Shown: positions 1-7,340 of the stretch, in pieces
Numbering within the stretch: position 1 is the first letter of the stretch
How the letters are laid out: the number at the start of each line of letters is the position of its first letter
Assembly (NCBI RefSeq): GCF_016629665.1
Contig: NZ_JAEPRQ010000006.1
Span: 1-64,000 of the forward strand
DNA from: Paracoccus caeni
GTDB taxonomy: Bacteria > Pseudomonadota > Alphaproteobacteria > Rhodobacterales > Rhodobacteraceae
DNA length: 64,000 bases
Direction of reading: 5' to 3'
Notes under the pieces: generated by a model
The model's database searches: none
What the model was told of the DNA's origin: nothing
What the model saw: only the letters and a program-made list of their open reading frames with translations
Position numbers and translations under genes: made by a program

Positions 1-52
1 CCTCAAAGAAGGCCCACTCATCGTCGGATATCAGGTTGCGCGCCAAGCCCAT
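1..52 (-). mobile_element. N-terminal end of an IS5-family transposase, cut by window edge
   Basis: Reading leftward from the ATG at 52, seventeen codons give MGLARNLISDDEWAFFE, which I recognise as the typical opening of IS5-type DDE transposases (ARNL-x-S-D-x-EWAFFE). The frame stays open to the first base of the window, so the element continues outside. It marks the left border of an accessory island. Family assignment rests only on these residues. Confidence 0.6.
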
Positions 53-101
53 CTCCCAAGTAGAGATGAGCTTGAATCATAGGACGCCTGCCAGCGGAAT
101 C

Positions 102-131
102 CCTTTTGTCAACACAATCTAGGCGAGTTTC
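102..131 (+). repeat. 30-bp repeat, left copy
   Basis: This segment matches 2076-2105 in the same orientation at 26 of 30 positions, including the shared core TCAACACAATCT and the block CGAGTTTC. It sits just where the toxin-like reading frame begins, and is followed by a small perfect palindrome, CGCATCCA-G-TGGATGCG. It is probably insertion-sequence DNA or a recombination scar; the exact element is not identified. Confidence 0.6.
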
Positions 132-426
132 CACGCATCCAGTGGATGCGAGAATTAAACGATATAAATACAGATTGCCGGATCGTGGGACAGGGAGAAT
201 GCGGAATTGGGATCCGAAATATGAAAAAACAACTTATGATATGGGTATGGAGGAATTTCTTAAGCATACTCGTGAGGCATTGAGAAACGCTATAATCAAT
301 CAGAAGGGTAAGTTCCCCGGGAGAGAGTGGAGCGGAGTTTCTCGAGGAGGTCTTCGAATGGAAGGCTACGTAAAGCAAGCAGGACCAAACACATTTGAAG
401 TCCAAACGGGATATTTTGTATGGTGA
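106..426 (+). CDS. 5'-truncated C-terminal toxin module (polymorphic/CDI-type), putative
   Basis: This 106-codon frame opens with a non-ATG codon inside an IS-like repeat and has no credible ribosome binding site, so it looks like the surviving 3' end of a longer gene. Residues from about 32 on (RMRNWDPKYEKTTYD..., ending TFEVQTGYFVW) form a compact charged and aromatic domain of the size expected for a polymorphic-toxin tip. I do not recognise its enzymatic family. Its TGA overlaps the ATG of the next gene by several bases, the usual layout of a toxin followed directly by its immunity gene, and that downstream gene has a close paralogue. No secretion, filamentous-haemagglutinin, Rhs or VENN segment is visible. 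The toxin call is an inference from architecture; it could be an unrelated fragment. Confidence 0.4.
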   Translation: MSTQSRRVSTHPVDARIKRYKYRLPDRGTGRMRNWDPKYEKTTYDMGMEEFLKHTREALRNAIINQKGKFPGREWSGVSRGGLRMEGYVKQAGPNTFEVQTGYFVW

Positions 427-890
427 ACATAGGTAAAAGACAGCCGACTTGGGGTGAGCGTGTTGCGTTGGGAAAATATATTTCCGTCATTTTTTTATCC
501 GATATGCCGGCGATAGCTATCGGTGCTGCTTTTTCGCGTGGTTCAGATATGACCGAGGGGATATTGAAGGCTGCTGCGGAGGGTAGAGACGGCATGGCAA
601 TCAACGACTCCGTCGTCAGCTTTCCGAATGAACTTGCGAGCGAATATGGCGGACCAGAAGAGAGGTTCGGTTACGTCGAGATGGGAAATATGGCTTTCGG
701 CTACGATGATGGCTTGGTTAATGTTCCCTTCGCCGAAGCATTGAAAATGTTTGAGATCTTGGGAAAACATTACTTGGCCTACCGCCCCGACCGAACAAAA
801 GAAGTTAACGAACTACTGGCTCAGGCGCGCATCACTTTTGCACGGATGCAGCGTGACCACGAAAGGTGGAAAGGTCAAAACACACCTTGA
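420..890 (+). CDS. Putative immunity protein, copy 1
   Basis: A 156-residue, soluble, acidic protein with no signal peptide or membrane segment. The ATG at 420 overlaps the stop of the toxin-like frame (424-426), so translation is probably coupled. It is closely similar to the gene at 1184-1654: the blocks DGMAINDS, SFPNELASE, GGPEERFGYVEMGN, GLVNVPFAEALKMF and HLAYRPDRTKEV-like segments are shared almost unchanged, while the first 50 residues differ much more. Small acidic proteins directly after a toxin tip, often repeated in arrays, are typical cognate immunity proteins. I do not recognise a named immunity family. The role is inferred from position and duplication. Confidence 0.5.
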   Translation: MVNIGKRQPTWGERVALGKYISVIFLSDMPAIAIGAAFSRGSDMTEGILKAAAEGRDGMAINDSVVSFPNELASEYGGPEERFGYVEMGNMAFGYDDGLVNVPFAEALKMFEILGKHYLAYRPDRTKEVNELLAQARITFARMQRDHERWKGQNTP

Positions 891-1183
891 TCCTGGGGCT
901 GAATCGACCTGTGATGTTGCGCCAGTCCTACGGGCCAATTAGAAAATGCGATGTAAGTCCTCACGGCGAGGAATTGGAGAAATATAAAATTCTGGTAAGC
1001 ATACAAATTTCAGCGGTGTGGCCGCAAGATTTTTTCTGCGTATATTGATAAGGCGTAATGAATTGTTCTATAAATAATATGCAATGGTTCCCGAGGAATA
1101 TTGAGGCGTATTTCCCGGTGCGATCTTCTGGCGAGGATATATAAAAAGGCCTGAGTTAATTTTTGATACAAAAATGTTTTTTT
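891..1183 (+). other. A+T-rich spacer between the two immunity paralogues
   Basis: No convincing gene is seen. The first bases after the stop at 890 resemble those after the second paralogue (CTTGATCCTGGGGC versus CTTGACCCTGGGCC), so the duplicated segment runs slightly past the coding region. A short frame at 1059-1148 starts with ATG but has no family resemblance. Confidence 0.5.
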
Positions 1184-1654
1184 ATGATGATGGAATACCG
1201 AACCCGTCCAACATGGGACGAACAAGTGGCACTTGGAGACGAGCTTAGAGAAATTTTTTCTTCTAGCATGCCGATGGCGGCGTTGGGCGTGGCATTTTCA
1301 GACGGACCAAAAGCTACGGAAGGAATATTGAACTCTGCTGCGGAAGGAAAAGATGGCATGGCAATCAACGACTCTATCGTCAGCTTTCCGAACGAACTTG
1401 CGAGCGAAGATGGTGGACCGGAGGAGAGGTTCGGTTATGTGGAGATGGGAAATCTCGCGTTTGGGTTCGAAGAAGGTTTGGTTAATGTTCCCTTCGCTGA
1501 AGCATTGAAAATGTTTGAGATCTTGGGGAAACATTACTTGGCCTACCGCCCCGACCGAACAAAGGAAGTTGACGAGTTACTGGCTCAGGTGCGCATCACC
1601 TTTACACGAATGCAAAGTGACCACGAAAGATGGAAAGGTCAAAACACACCTTGA
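1184..1654 (+). CDS. Putative immunity protein, copy 2 (paralogue)
   Basis: This gene encodes about 156 residues from the ATG at 1184; ATGs at 1187 and 1190 are equally possible, and a TTG at 1163 lies upstream. From about residue 55 to the C-terminus it is nearly identical to copy 1, with substitutions such as V/I, Y/D, M/L and N/D, and both end RWKGQNTP. The N-terminal third (RPTWDEQVALGDEL...) is related but diverged. No toxin frame precedes it, so it is either an orphan immunity gene kept after loss of its toxin, or a duplicate diverging in specificity. It is predicted to be cytoplasmic. Function is inferred from the paralogue's position behind a toxin-like tip. Confidence 0.5.
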   Translation: MMMEYRTRPTWDEQVALGDELREIFSSSMPMAALGVAFSDGPKATEGILNSAAEGKDGMAINDSIVSFPNELASEDGGPEERFGYVEMGNLAFGFEEGLVNVPFAEALKMFEILGKHYLAYRPDRTKEVDELLAQVRITFTRMQSDHERWKGQNTP

Positions 1655-1769
1655 CCCTGGGCCTCAAGCGGCTGGTTCTGCCGTCGAACGCTCACCGTCC
1701 GTCGTCAGAACATTTGGCGCATATCGGGTCGTAGATTAGCGGAGAGTGGGCGTCGTCTGGGGTTTGGTG

Positions 1770-2078
1770 TTATGCGGCGATCTTTCGGTGCTGCAAGCGC
1801 CGATGTTCGATGGTCTGTCGCTTGATCCTTTCGCGCTGTTCGATGATGGCCGGTGCTCTACCGAAGTAAGCATCGGCAGGCGTCACGTTGACCAGGCTCT
1901 CGTGGTAACGCTAATGGTTGTAGTGCTCGACGAAGGCCTCCATCTGGGCTTCGATGTCGCCGGGCAGGAAGTCGTTCTCCAACAGGATGCAGCTCTTCAG
2001 GGTCGGGTGCCCGCGCTCGATCTTGCCCTGGGTTTGGGGGTGAGCGTGAAACACAAGGCCACGGACAAGGGCATCCAT
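1770..2078 (-). pseudogene. Integrase-core (IS3/IS481-like) transposase remnant with internal stop
   Basis: The minus strand encodes the familiar end of an rve-type DDE transposase: HPQTQGKIERGHPTLKS, then LLENDFLPGD and EAFVEHYNH. It next meets a TAG at 1911-1913 where family members carry a Gln codon, and continues in the same frame for 46 more codons (RYHESLVNVTPADAYFGR to HRKIAA) to a normal TAA at 1770. The N-terminal domain and the first catalytic acids are missing, and the sequence before HPQ is disturbed. It is therefore 5'-truncated and nonsense-mutated, so it should be inactive. Homology upstream stops close to the 30-bp repeat at 2076-2105. Confidence 0.75.
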
Positions 2079-2105
2079 TTTATCAACACAATCTGGCCGA
2101 GTTTC
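2076..2105 (+). repeat. 30-bp repeat, right copy
   Basis: Second copy of the sequence at 102-131 (26 of 30 bases identical, same orientation). It directly abuts the broken transposase and is followed by an inverted repeat, GAGTTTC-AGGG-GAAACTC. The two copies bracket the toxin/immunity segment. Confidence 0.6.
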
Positions 2106-2222
2106 AGGGGAAACTCGCCCGTTAATCATAGATTAACACTCTCATTTTACACATATATTTCTTGATCGCGAAACTCGTTGCAACTTACTGGCCAAACGGG
2201 TGCCTGCAAGGAAGGATATGAT

Positions 2223-2624
2223 ATGCGTCGCTTGGTGTTGGTGGTGATGGGGTGTGTGGCCCTTGTTCTCGGGGGCTGCGCCCATACCGAAATTCAACCG
2301 ATGACAAGGGACACGTTCAAGGTCGCGACCCATGCGGCCCCGGCCTGTGGTCCGGCGGGCGCGCGCAATGTCGCCTTCAAAAGCGCCGCGATCGAGGTGA
2401 TCCGTCGGGGTAGCGACAAATTCGCGATTCTTGGCGATCAAAGTGACAGCGGCTTGCAGGGCAACTTCTATTCCGGCTTCCAGCAGAACTATTCGCAAGG
2501 GATGGTGGTGAAGATCATTCCCGAAAACTCGCCCGAGGCGCGGAATGCCCTGTCGGCGCGCGAGACGCTGGGCGCGGATTGGCAGGAAATCGTGGCCAAG
2601 GGGACGCCGACGACTTGTGAGTAG
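2223..2624 (+). CDS. Small hypothetical lipoprotein
   Basis: Starting at the ATG at 2223, preceded by GGAAGG, the product has 133 residues. It opens with a lipoprotein signal (MRRLVLVVMGCVALVLGGC) whose lipobox LGGC would make Cys19 the acylated residue. The mature part shows no domain I recognise; it contains a YSGFQQNYSQGM segment and two further cysteines near its ends, which might pair. It is likely anchored in the inner or outer membrane facing the periplasm. It is the first gene with host-like base composition after the island and ends at a hairpin terminator, so it appears to be a single-gene unit. Function unknown. Confidence 0.75.
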   Translation: MRRLVLVVMGCVALVLGGCAHTEIQPMTRDTFKVATHAAPACGPAGARNVAFKSAAIEVIRRGSDKFAILGDQSDSGLQGNFYSGFQQNYSQGMVVKIIPENSPEARNALSARETLGADWQEIVAKGTPTTCE

Positions 2625-2632
2625 GGATTTCA

Positions 2633-2658
2633 AACCGGCGCACACCGCGCCGGTTTTC
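2633..2658 (+). terminator. Hairpin terminator after the lipoprotein gene
   Basis: Stem AACCGGCG (2633-2640) pairs with CGCCGGTT (2649-2656), followed by TTCC. The T-run is short, but the position 8 bp after the stop fits a rho-independent terminator. Confidence 0.6.
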
Positions 2659-2789
2659 CGCTACGCTGGATGAATGCAACGGGCTTCCGATGGGCTGCCG
2701 GGGACTTGGTTGAAATTCAGATGCCGCGGATCGGACGTTCAGGCAACACGCGGGCGTTGCCTGTCAGGCTGCCGCGCAGAAGCAACTGG

Positions 2790-4763
2790 TCAAACGTCCA
2801 GCTCTTCCACGAAACGGGCGTTTTCCTGAATATATTCAAAGCGCAGTTCCGGTTTCTTGCCCATCAGACGCTCGACCAGATCGCCGGTTTCGCCACCTTC
2901 ATCATCATCGATAGAGACCCGGATCAGCTTGCGCGTTTTCGGGTTCATCGTCGTGTCCTTCAGATCCTTTGCGTCCATCTCGCCCAGACCCTTGAAGCGT
3001 TGCACGTCGATCTTGCCTTTGCCGCCAAGACCTTTGGCCAGCATCTTTTCCTTCTCGGCATCGTCGGCCACATAAATGCGGTGCGCGCCCTGCGTCAGCC
3101 GGTAAAGCGGCGGGCAGGCGAGATAAAGATGCCCTTTGTCGATCAGCGGGCGCATCTGGGTGAAGAAGAAGGTCATCAGCAGGCTGGCGATATGCGCGCC
3201 ATCGACATCCGCGTCGGTCATGATGATGACCTTGTCATAGCGCAGGTCATCGACGTTGAATCTGGAACCCATGCCGACGCCAAGCGCCTGACAAAGATCG
3301 TTGATTTCCTGATTAGCCCCCATTTTCGACGACGCCGCGCCCAGCACGTTCAGGATCTTGCCGCGCAACGGCAGAAGCGCTTGATTGGTCCGCTCTCGCG
3401 CCATCTTGGCGCTGCCGCCCGCGCTGTCGCCCTCGACGATGAAAAGCTCGGTCCCGTCGCGATTGGTGGCCGAGCAATCGACCAGCTTGCCCGGCAGGCG
3501 CAGCTTCTTGGTTGCCGATTTCCGGGCGGTTTCCTTTTCCTGACGGCGACGCAGACGCTCTTCCGCGCGCAGGATCAGGAAATCAAGGATCGCGCCTGCG
3601 GATTTCGTATCCGCCGCCAGCCAGTTGTCGAAATGGTCGCGGACCGCACCTTCGACCAGACGCGCCGCCTCGGTCGTGGCCAGCCGATCTTTGGTCTGGC
3701 CGACAAATTCCGGCTCGCGGATGAAGCAACTGACCAGCGCGCAGCCGCCGGTCAAAAGATCGTCGCGGGTGATGTTCGCGGCCTTCTTGTTGCTGACCCG
3801 TTCACCATAGGCGCGGATGCCCTTCAGGATCGCGGCCCAGAAACCGGCCTCATGCGTGCCACCTTCGGGCGTGGGCACAGTGTTACAGTAGGACTGGATG
3901 AAACCGTCGCGCGAGGGTGTCCAGTTGATCGCCCAATCGACCTTGCCGGGCGCGTTGAAACGCTTGAAATCGACGCTGCCCGCGAAGGGCCGTTCGGCAT
4001 AGGTGGACGCGCCGGTCAGCGTCTCGCCCAGATAATCGGCCAGACCGCCGGGGAAATGGAACACCGCCTCTCGCGGGGTTTCGCCGTCGTCGATTTCGGA
4101 TTTCCAGCGGATTTCGACGCCCGAGAACAGATAGGCCTTGGATTTGACCATCTTCAGCAGCCGCGCGGGCTTGAAACGGTGATGGCCGAAAATATCCTCA
4201 TCGGCGTGGAAGGTGACGGTGGTGCCGCGCCGGTTCGGGGCGGCACCGATCTTTTCGACCGGGCCCTGCGGGATGCCGCGCGAGAAGCGCTGTTCGAACA
4301 GTTCCTTGTTGCGCGCGACCTGCACGATCATGATGTCCGACAGCGCATTGACCACCGAGGCGCCGACGCCGTGCAATCCGCCCGAGGTCTGATAGGCATC
4401 GCCCGAGAACTTGCCCCCGGCATGCAGCGTGCAGAGGATCACCTCCAGCGCCGATTTGCCCGGAAATTTCGGATGAGGATCGATGGGGATACCACGGCCA
4501 TTGTCGCGGATGACCACGCTGAAATCGGCCAGCAATTCGACCTCGATCCGGCTGGCATGGCCTGCGACCGCCTCGTCCATCGAGTTGTCCAGAATTTCCG
4601 CGACCAGATGGTGCAGCGCGCGTTCATCGGTGCCGCCGATATACATGCCGGGCCGTTTGCGCACCGGCTCCAACCCCTCCAACACCTCGATCGAGGCGGC
4701 GGAATAGTTGCTGACGCTCGCATCGGCGGCGGAAAGAAGATCGTCGGCCATCGTTCTGCTCAT
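2790..4763 (-). CDS. parE: DNA topoisomerase IV subunit B
   Basis: This 657-residue protein is the ATPase subunit of topoisomerase IV, which unlinks daughter chromosomes together with ParC. The GHKL ATPase motifs are present: EILDNSMDEA, DNGRGIP, and the lid motif GGLHGVGASVVNALS. The C-terminal TOPRIM motifs EGDSAGGSA and DADVDGAHI coordinate magnesium. Length and the QRFKGLGEM block are typical of ParE; GyrB paralogues are usually longer (about 800 residues), which decides the name. An alternative start is the Met at residue 5. parC is not in the window. A 997-codon antisense frame overlaps it, a G+C artefact. Confidence 0.93.
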   Translation of the reverse strand: MSRTMADDLLSAADASVSNYSAASIEVLEGLEPVRKRPGMYIGGTDERALHHLVAEILDNSMDEAVAGHASRIEVELLADFSVVIRDNGRGIPIDPHPKFPGKSALEVILCTLHAGGKFSGDAYQTSGGLHGVGASVVNALSDIMIVQVARNKELFEQRFSRGIPQGPVEKIGAAPNRRGTTVTFHADEDIFGHHRFKPARLLKMVKSKAYLFSGVEIRWKSEIDDGETPREAVFHFPGGLADYLGETLTGASTYAERPFAGSVDFKRFNAPGKVDWAINWTPSRDGFIQSYCNTVPTPEGGTHEAGFWAAILKGIRAYGERVSNKKAANITRDDLLTGGCALVSCFIREPEFVGQTKDRLATTEAARLVEGAVRDHFDNWLAADTKSAGAILDFLILRAEERLRRRQEKETARKSATKKLRLPGKLVDCSATNRDGTELFIVEGDSAGGSAKMARERTNQALLPLRGKILNVLGAASSKMGANQEINDLCQALGVGMGSRFNVDDLRYDKVIIMTDADVDGAHIASLLMTFFFTQMRPLIDKGHLYLACPPLYRLTQGAHRIYVADDAEKEKMLAKGLGGKGKIDVQRFKGLGEMDAKDLKDTTMNPKTRKLIRVSIDDDEGGETGDLVERLMGKKPELRFEYIQENARFVEELDV

Positions 4764-4895
4764 CTTGTTTTTCTGGGCTTGCCCCGACTATCTCACGCGC
4801 GGGGGCACCACGGCAAGGGGTTGTGGTTCATTGCAAGGGACGGCGCAAGGTGTAGCGCCGCCCTGATGCCATTCAAAGGGGCAGGGGTCCCAGCC

Positions 4896-5555
4896 TTATT
4901 CCGGCTCTGCCAGACGCTCGACCCACATCTTGCGGAAGGCGGGGCGAGCCTGACAGCGGTCAAGCCATTCGCGCAACGCCGGAAACTGGCCCATCAGCTC
5001 GTGATCAGATTGGGCATAACGCAGCACCTCGGCCATGTTCAGATCGGCGACGGTAAAGCGGTCTCCAACCAGATATTTGTGGGTCGCCAGATGCTGTTCA
5101 AGCGCCAGCAGCGGACGGACCAGACGTTCGGCCGCGTTGGCGACGATGGCCGCATCTTCGCCGGACTGCTGCTGGCCGGGTTTGTGCAGGAACAGGATGG
5201 TCAGCGCGTCCGGCTCGACCGCGGTGGCGGCGTAAAAGCTCCATTGCTGCATCAGCGCGTCTTCGGTCGCGTCGGCGGGGCCGATGGGGCTGCCGGATTT
5301 GCGGGCCAGATGCAGCGTGCAGGCAAGGGATTCGCTCAGCACCAGATCGCCGTCTTCAAGCACCGGGATCGCACCGGCGGGGGAAAGCTCCAGAAAGGCG
5401 GGAGAGCGGGTGTTCAGCGGCGCGTCCGGGGCGTCGGGATCAGGCAGGCGGTAGGCCTGAATCACCGGGATCTGCCGGAAGGGCAGGTCGAGTTCGTGGC
5501 ACAGCCAGATGATGCGCGAGGCGCGCGACCGGGTGACGCCGTGGATGGTCAGCAT
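4896..5555 (-). CDS. Glutathione S-transferase family protein
   Basis: 219 residues from the ATG at 5555, chosen because an AGGAG lies just upstream and because MLTIHGVTRSRASRIIWLC is the normal thioredoxin-fold beginning. The N-terminal domain carries the expected cis-Pro/glutamate region (SPAGAIPVLEDGDLVLSES). The C-terminal helical domain has the conserved FTVADLNMAEV segment. It would conjugate or reduce electrophiles with glutathione in the cytoplasm; the substrate cannot be inferred. It stands between convergent and divergent neighbours with no operon partner. Confidence 0.85.
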   Translation of the reverse strand: MLTIHGVTRSRASRIIWLCHELDLPFRQIPVIQAYRLPDPDAPDAPLNTRSPAFLELSPAGAIPVLEDGDLVLSESLACTLHLARKSGSPIGPADATEDALMQQWSFYAATAVEPDALTILFLHKPGQQQSGEDAAIVANAAERLVRPLLALEQHLATHKYLVGDRFTVADLNMAEVLRYAQSDHELMGQFPALREWLDRCQARPAFRKMWVERLAEPE

Positions 5556-5670
5556 GCGGGGCTCCTTCTCTTGCGCGCAGGTTATGCGCTGCGGCGATGG
5601 ATTTGCAATCACGTGAATTGCGCGCGGGAAGGGGGCGGTTTAACAGTCCTGGACCCAGAATGAGAGCGAT

Positions 5671-6351
5671 ATGCTGACCCAGCCGATCCGATCCCTGTTG
5701 TCCCTGCCGCTGCTGCTAGGCCTGCCGCTGATGGCCACCGCGCATCCGCATGTCTATATCGATGCCGGCTTAGGGCTGGTCTATGACGGGCAGGGGCGGC
5801 TGACCGGGGTCGAGGTCGAATGGGCTTATGACGAGCTTTATTCGCTGCTGATCGTCGAGGATCTGGGACTGGATCAGGACGGCGACGGTGTCCTGCCCGA
5901 GGATGAGCGGGCGGCGCTTCAGGGCTTCGATACCGACTGGGAGCCGGGCTTTGACGGACGGTTGTATCTGCTGGTCAACGGGCAGCGGCAAGAGCTTTTG
6001 CCGCCCGAGAATTTCGACGCCGATTATCGCGATGGCCGGGTGCTGTCCCGACATCTGCGACCGCTGGCCCAGCCTTTGGCGGGGGATGCGGCGCTGACCG
6101 TTCAGGTGCATGACCCGGAATTCTACGTCGATTTCACCATTCCCAAGGAACCGGGGATCAGCGGCAGGGATGACTGCGACACGGTTCTGGTCCATGGCGA
6201 TCCCGCCGCCGCGCCCGCCGCCTATCGCGACGCGGTCAATGCCGCGCTGGCCGAGGCGGATGATCCGATGGTCAACGAAGAGGTGCTGATCGTCGATATC
6301 GGCGGCGTCGGTGGTGATGAGGTGCAGGTGCAATGCGGAGCGGCGGAATGA
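5671..6351 (+). CDS. DUF1007 family periplasmic protein (metal-export partner)
   Basis: 226 residues with a signal peptide of about 24 residues cleaved near ATAHPHVYID. The mature start HPHVYID is the hallmark of DUF1007 proteins, which commonly sit beside NicO/RcnA-type nickel-cobalt transporters. The rest is acidic and beta-rich and includes DQDGDGVLPEDE, resembling a single EF-hand-like loop, so metal binding in the periplasm is plausible. Its TGA overlaps the ATG of the transporter gene (ATGA at 6348), indicating coupled translation. Role as a metal chaperone or accessory subunit is inferred from this pairing. Confidence 0.82.
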   Translation: MLTQPIRSLLSLPLLLGLPLMATAHPHVYIDAGLGLVYDGQGRLTGVEVEWAYDELYSLLIVEDLGLDQDGDGVLPEDERAALQGFDTDWEPGFDGRLYLLVNGQRQELLPPENFDADYRDGRVLSRHLRPLAQPLAGDAALTVQVHDPEFYVDFTIPKEPGISGRDDCDTVLVHGDPAAAPAAYRDAVNAALAEADDPMVNEEVLIVDIGGVGGDEVQVQCGAAE

Positions 6352-7280
6352 AGGCGGCGCGGATCTTGGCGCTGATCGGGCTTGCGGTCGGGCTGTTGCT
6401 GGTGGCGCTGTGGTATAGCGGGGCGTTGAGTGGGTTGGAACGCTGGGCCGCCGATCAGCAGCGTGAGGCGCAGACGCTGATGGCGGGCGCGTTGCGACGG
6501 CTGCGGGCCGGAGAGCCGGGGGCGACGGTGGCGTTGCTGTCGATCTGCTTCGGCTATGGCGTGGTTCATGCGATCGGGCCGGGCCATGGCAAGGTCTTGA
6601 TCGGCGGTTATGGTTTCGGGACGCAGGTGCCGCTGGCGCGGCTGGCGGGCTTGTCGATTGCGGCGTCTTTGGCGCAATCGCTGGTGGCGGTGGTTCTGGT
6701 CGCGAGCGGGATCAGCCTGCTGAACCTGTCGAGAGAGCGGCTGACCGCGCTGTCAGAGGATCACATGGCCGATCTCAGCGCGATCCTGATTGGCTGCGTC
6801 GGGCTGTGGCTGATCTGGCGTGGTATCCGGCAGGTGCTGGTGGCCGCCCGGCCTACGCCTGCGCATCATCACCATGATGATCACCACCACCACCATCACC
6901 ACCACGACGAGACCTGCGGTTGCGGTCATTCTCATGGGCCGAGCGTCGAAGAGGTCGCGCGGACCCGCAGCCTGCGTGATGCGGTTCTGCTGATCGCGGG
7001 GATCGCGATCCGGCCCTGCACGGGGGCGTTGTTCCTGCTGATCCTGACATGGCGCATGGGCATTTTCGGGCAGGGCGTCGCCGGAGCCTTCGCAATGGGC
7101 CTTGGCACGGCGGTTGTTTCACTTGCCGTTGCCGGGTTGTCGGTCTGGGCACGGCGCGGTGGCATGGCGATGCTGCCGCAAGAGGGCCGGTTTGCCGAGA
7201 TGGCCAGATGGCTGCCGGGGGTGATGCAGCTTGCGGCGGGTAGTGTCGTGGCCTTGGTCGCAATCGCCCTGCTGCGATAA
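6348..7280 (+). CDS. NicO/RcnA-like nickel/cobalt transporter with His-rich loop
   Basis: From the ATG at 6348 (overlapping the upstream stop; an in-frame ATG at 6333 also exists) the product has 310 residues and about six membrane segments. The NicO signature HAIGPGHGKVLIGGY is present near residue 80. A central cytoplasmic loop holds a histidine tract (HHHHDDHHHHHHHHDE) followed by CGCGHSHG, a classic metal-sensing or metal-handling loop. The second half contains GIAIRPCTGALFLLILTWRMG. Members export Ni or Co, or feed nickel enzymes. The preceding DUF1007 gene is its usual partner. A strong bidirectional terminator follows. Confidence 0.88.
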   Translation: MKAARILALIGLAVGLLLVALWYSGALSGLERWAADQQREAQTLMAGALRRLRAGEPGATVALLSICFGYGVVHAIGPGHGKVLIGGYGFGTQVPLARLAGLSIAASLAQSLVAVVLVASGISLLNLSRERLTALSEDHMADLSAILIGCVGLWLIWRGIRQVLVAARPTPAHHHHDDHHHHHHHHDETCGCGHSHGPSVEEVARTRSLRDAVLLIAGIAIRPCTGALFLLILTWRMGIFGQGVAGAFAMGLGTAVVSLAVAGLSVWARRGGMAMLPQEGRFAEMARWLPGVMQLAAGSVVALVAIALLR

Positions 7281-7290
7281 AGCGGAAACG

Positions 7291-7318
7291 AAAAAGGCGG
7301 GCCGAAGCCCGCCTTTTC
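7291..7318. terminator. Bidirectional rho-independent terminator
   Basis: AAAAGGCGGGC, loop CGAA, GCCCGCCTTTT: an 11-bp stem with A-run and T-run on opposite sides, placed between two convergent genes, so it can stop both transcripts. Confidence 0.9.
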
Positions 7319-7340
7319 GATTGCGACAGATGCCTGTCTA

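Noticed and set aside
2670..5663. A 997-codon plus-strand open frame opposite parE and the GST gene
   Set aside because: It is antisense to two clear genes, has no domain, and is explained by lack of stops in the third frame of G+C-rich DNA.
6859..6915. CAC/CAT-rich run as a possible microsatellite or CRISPR-like repeat
   Set aside because: It encodes the His-rich loop of the NicO transporter in frame.
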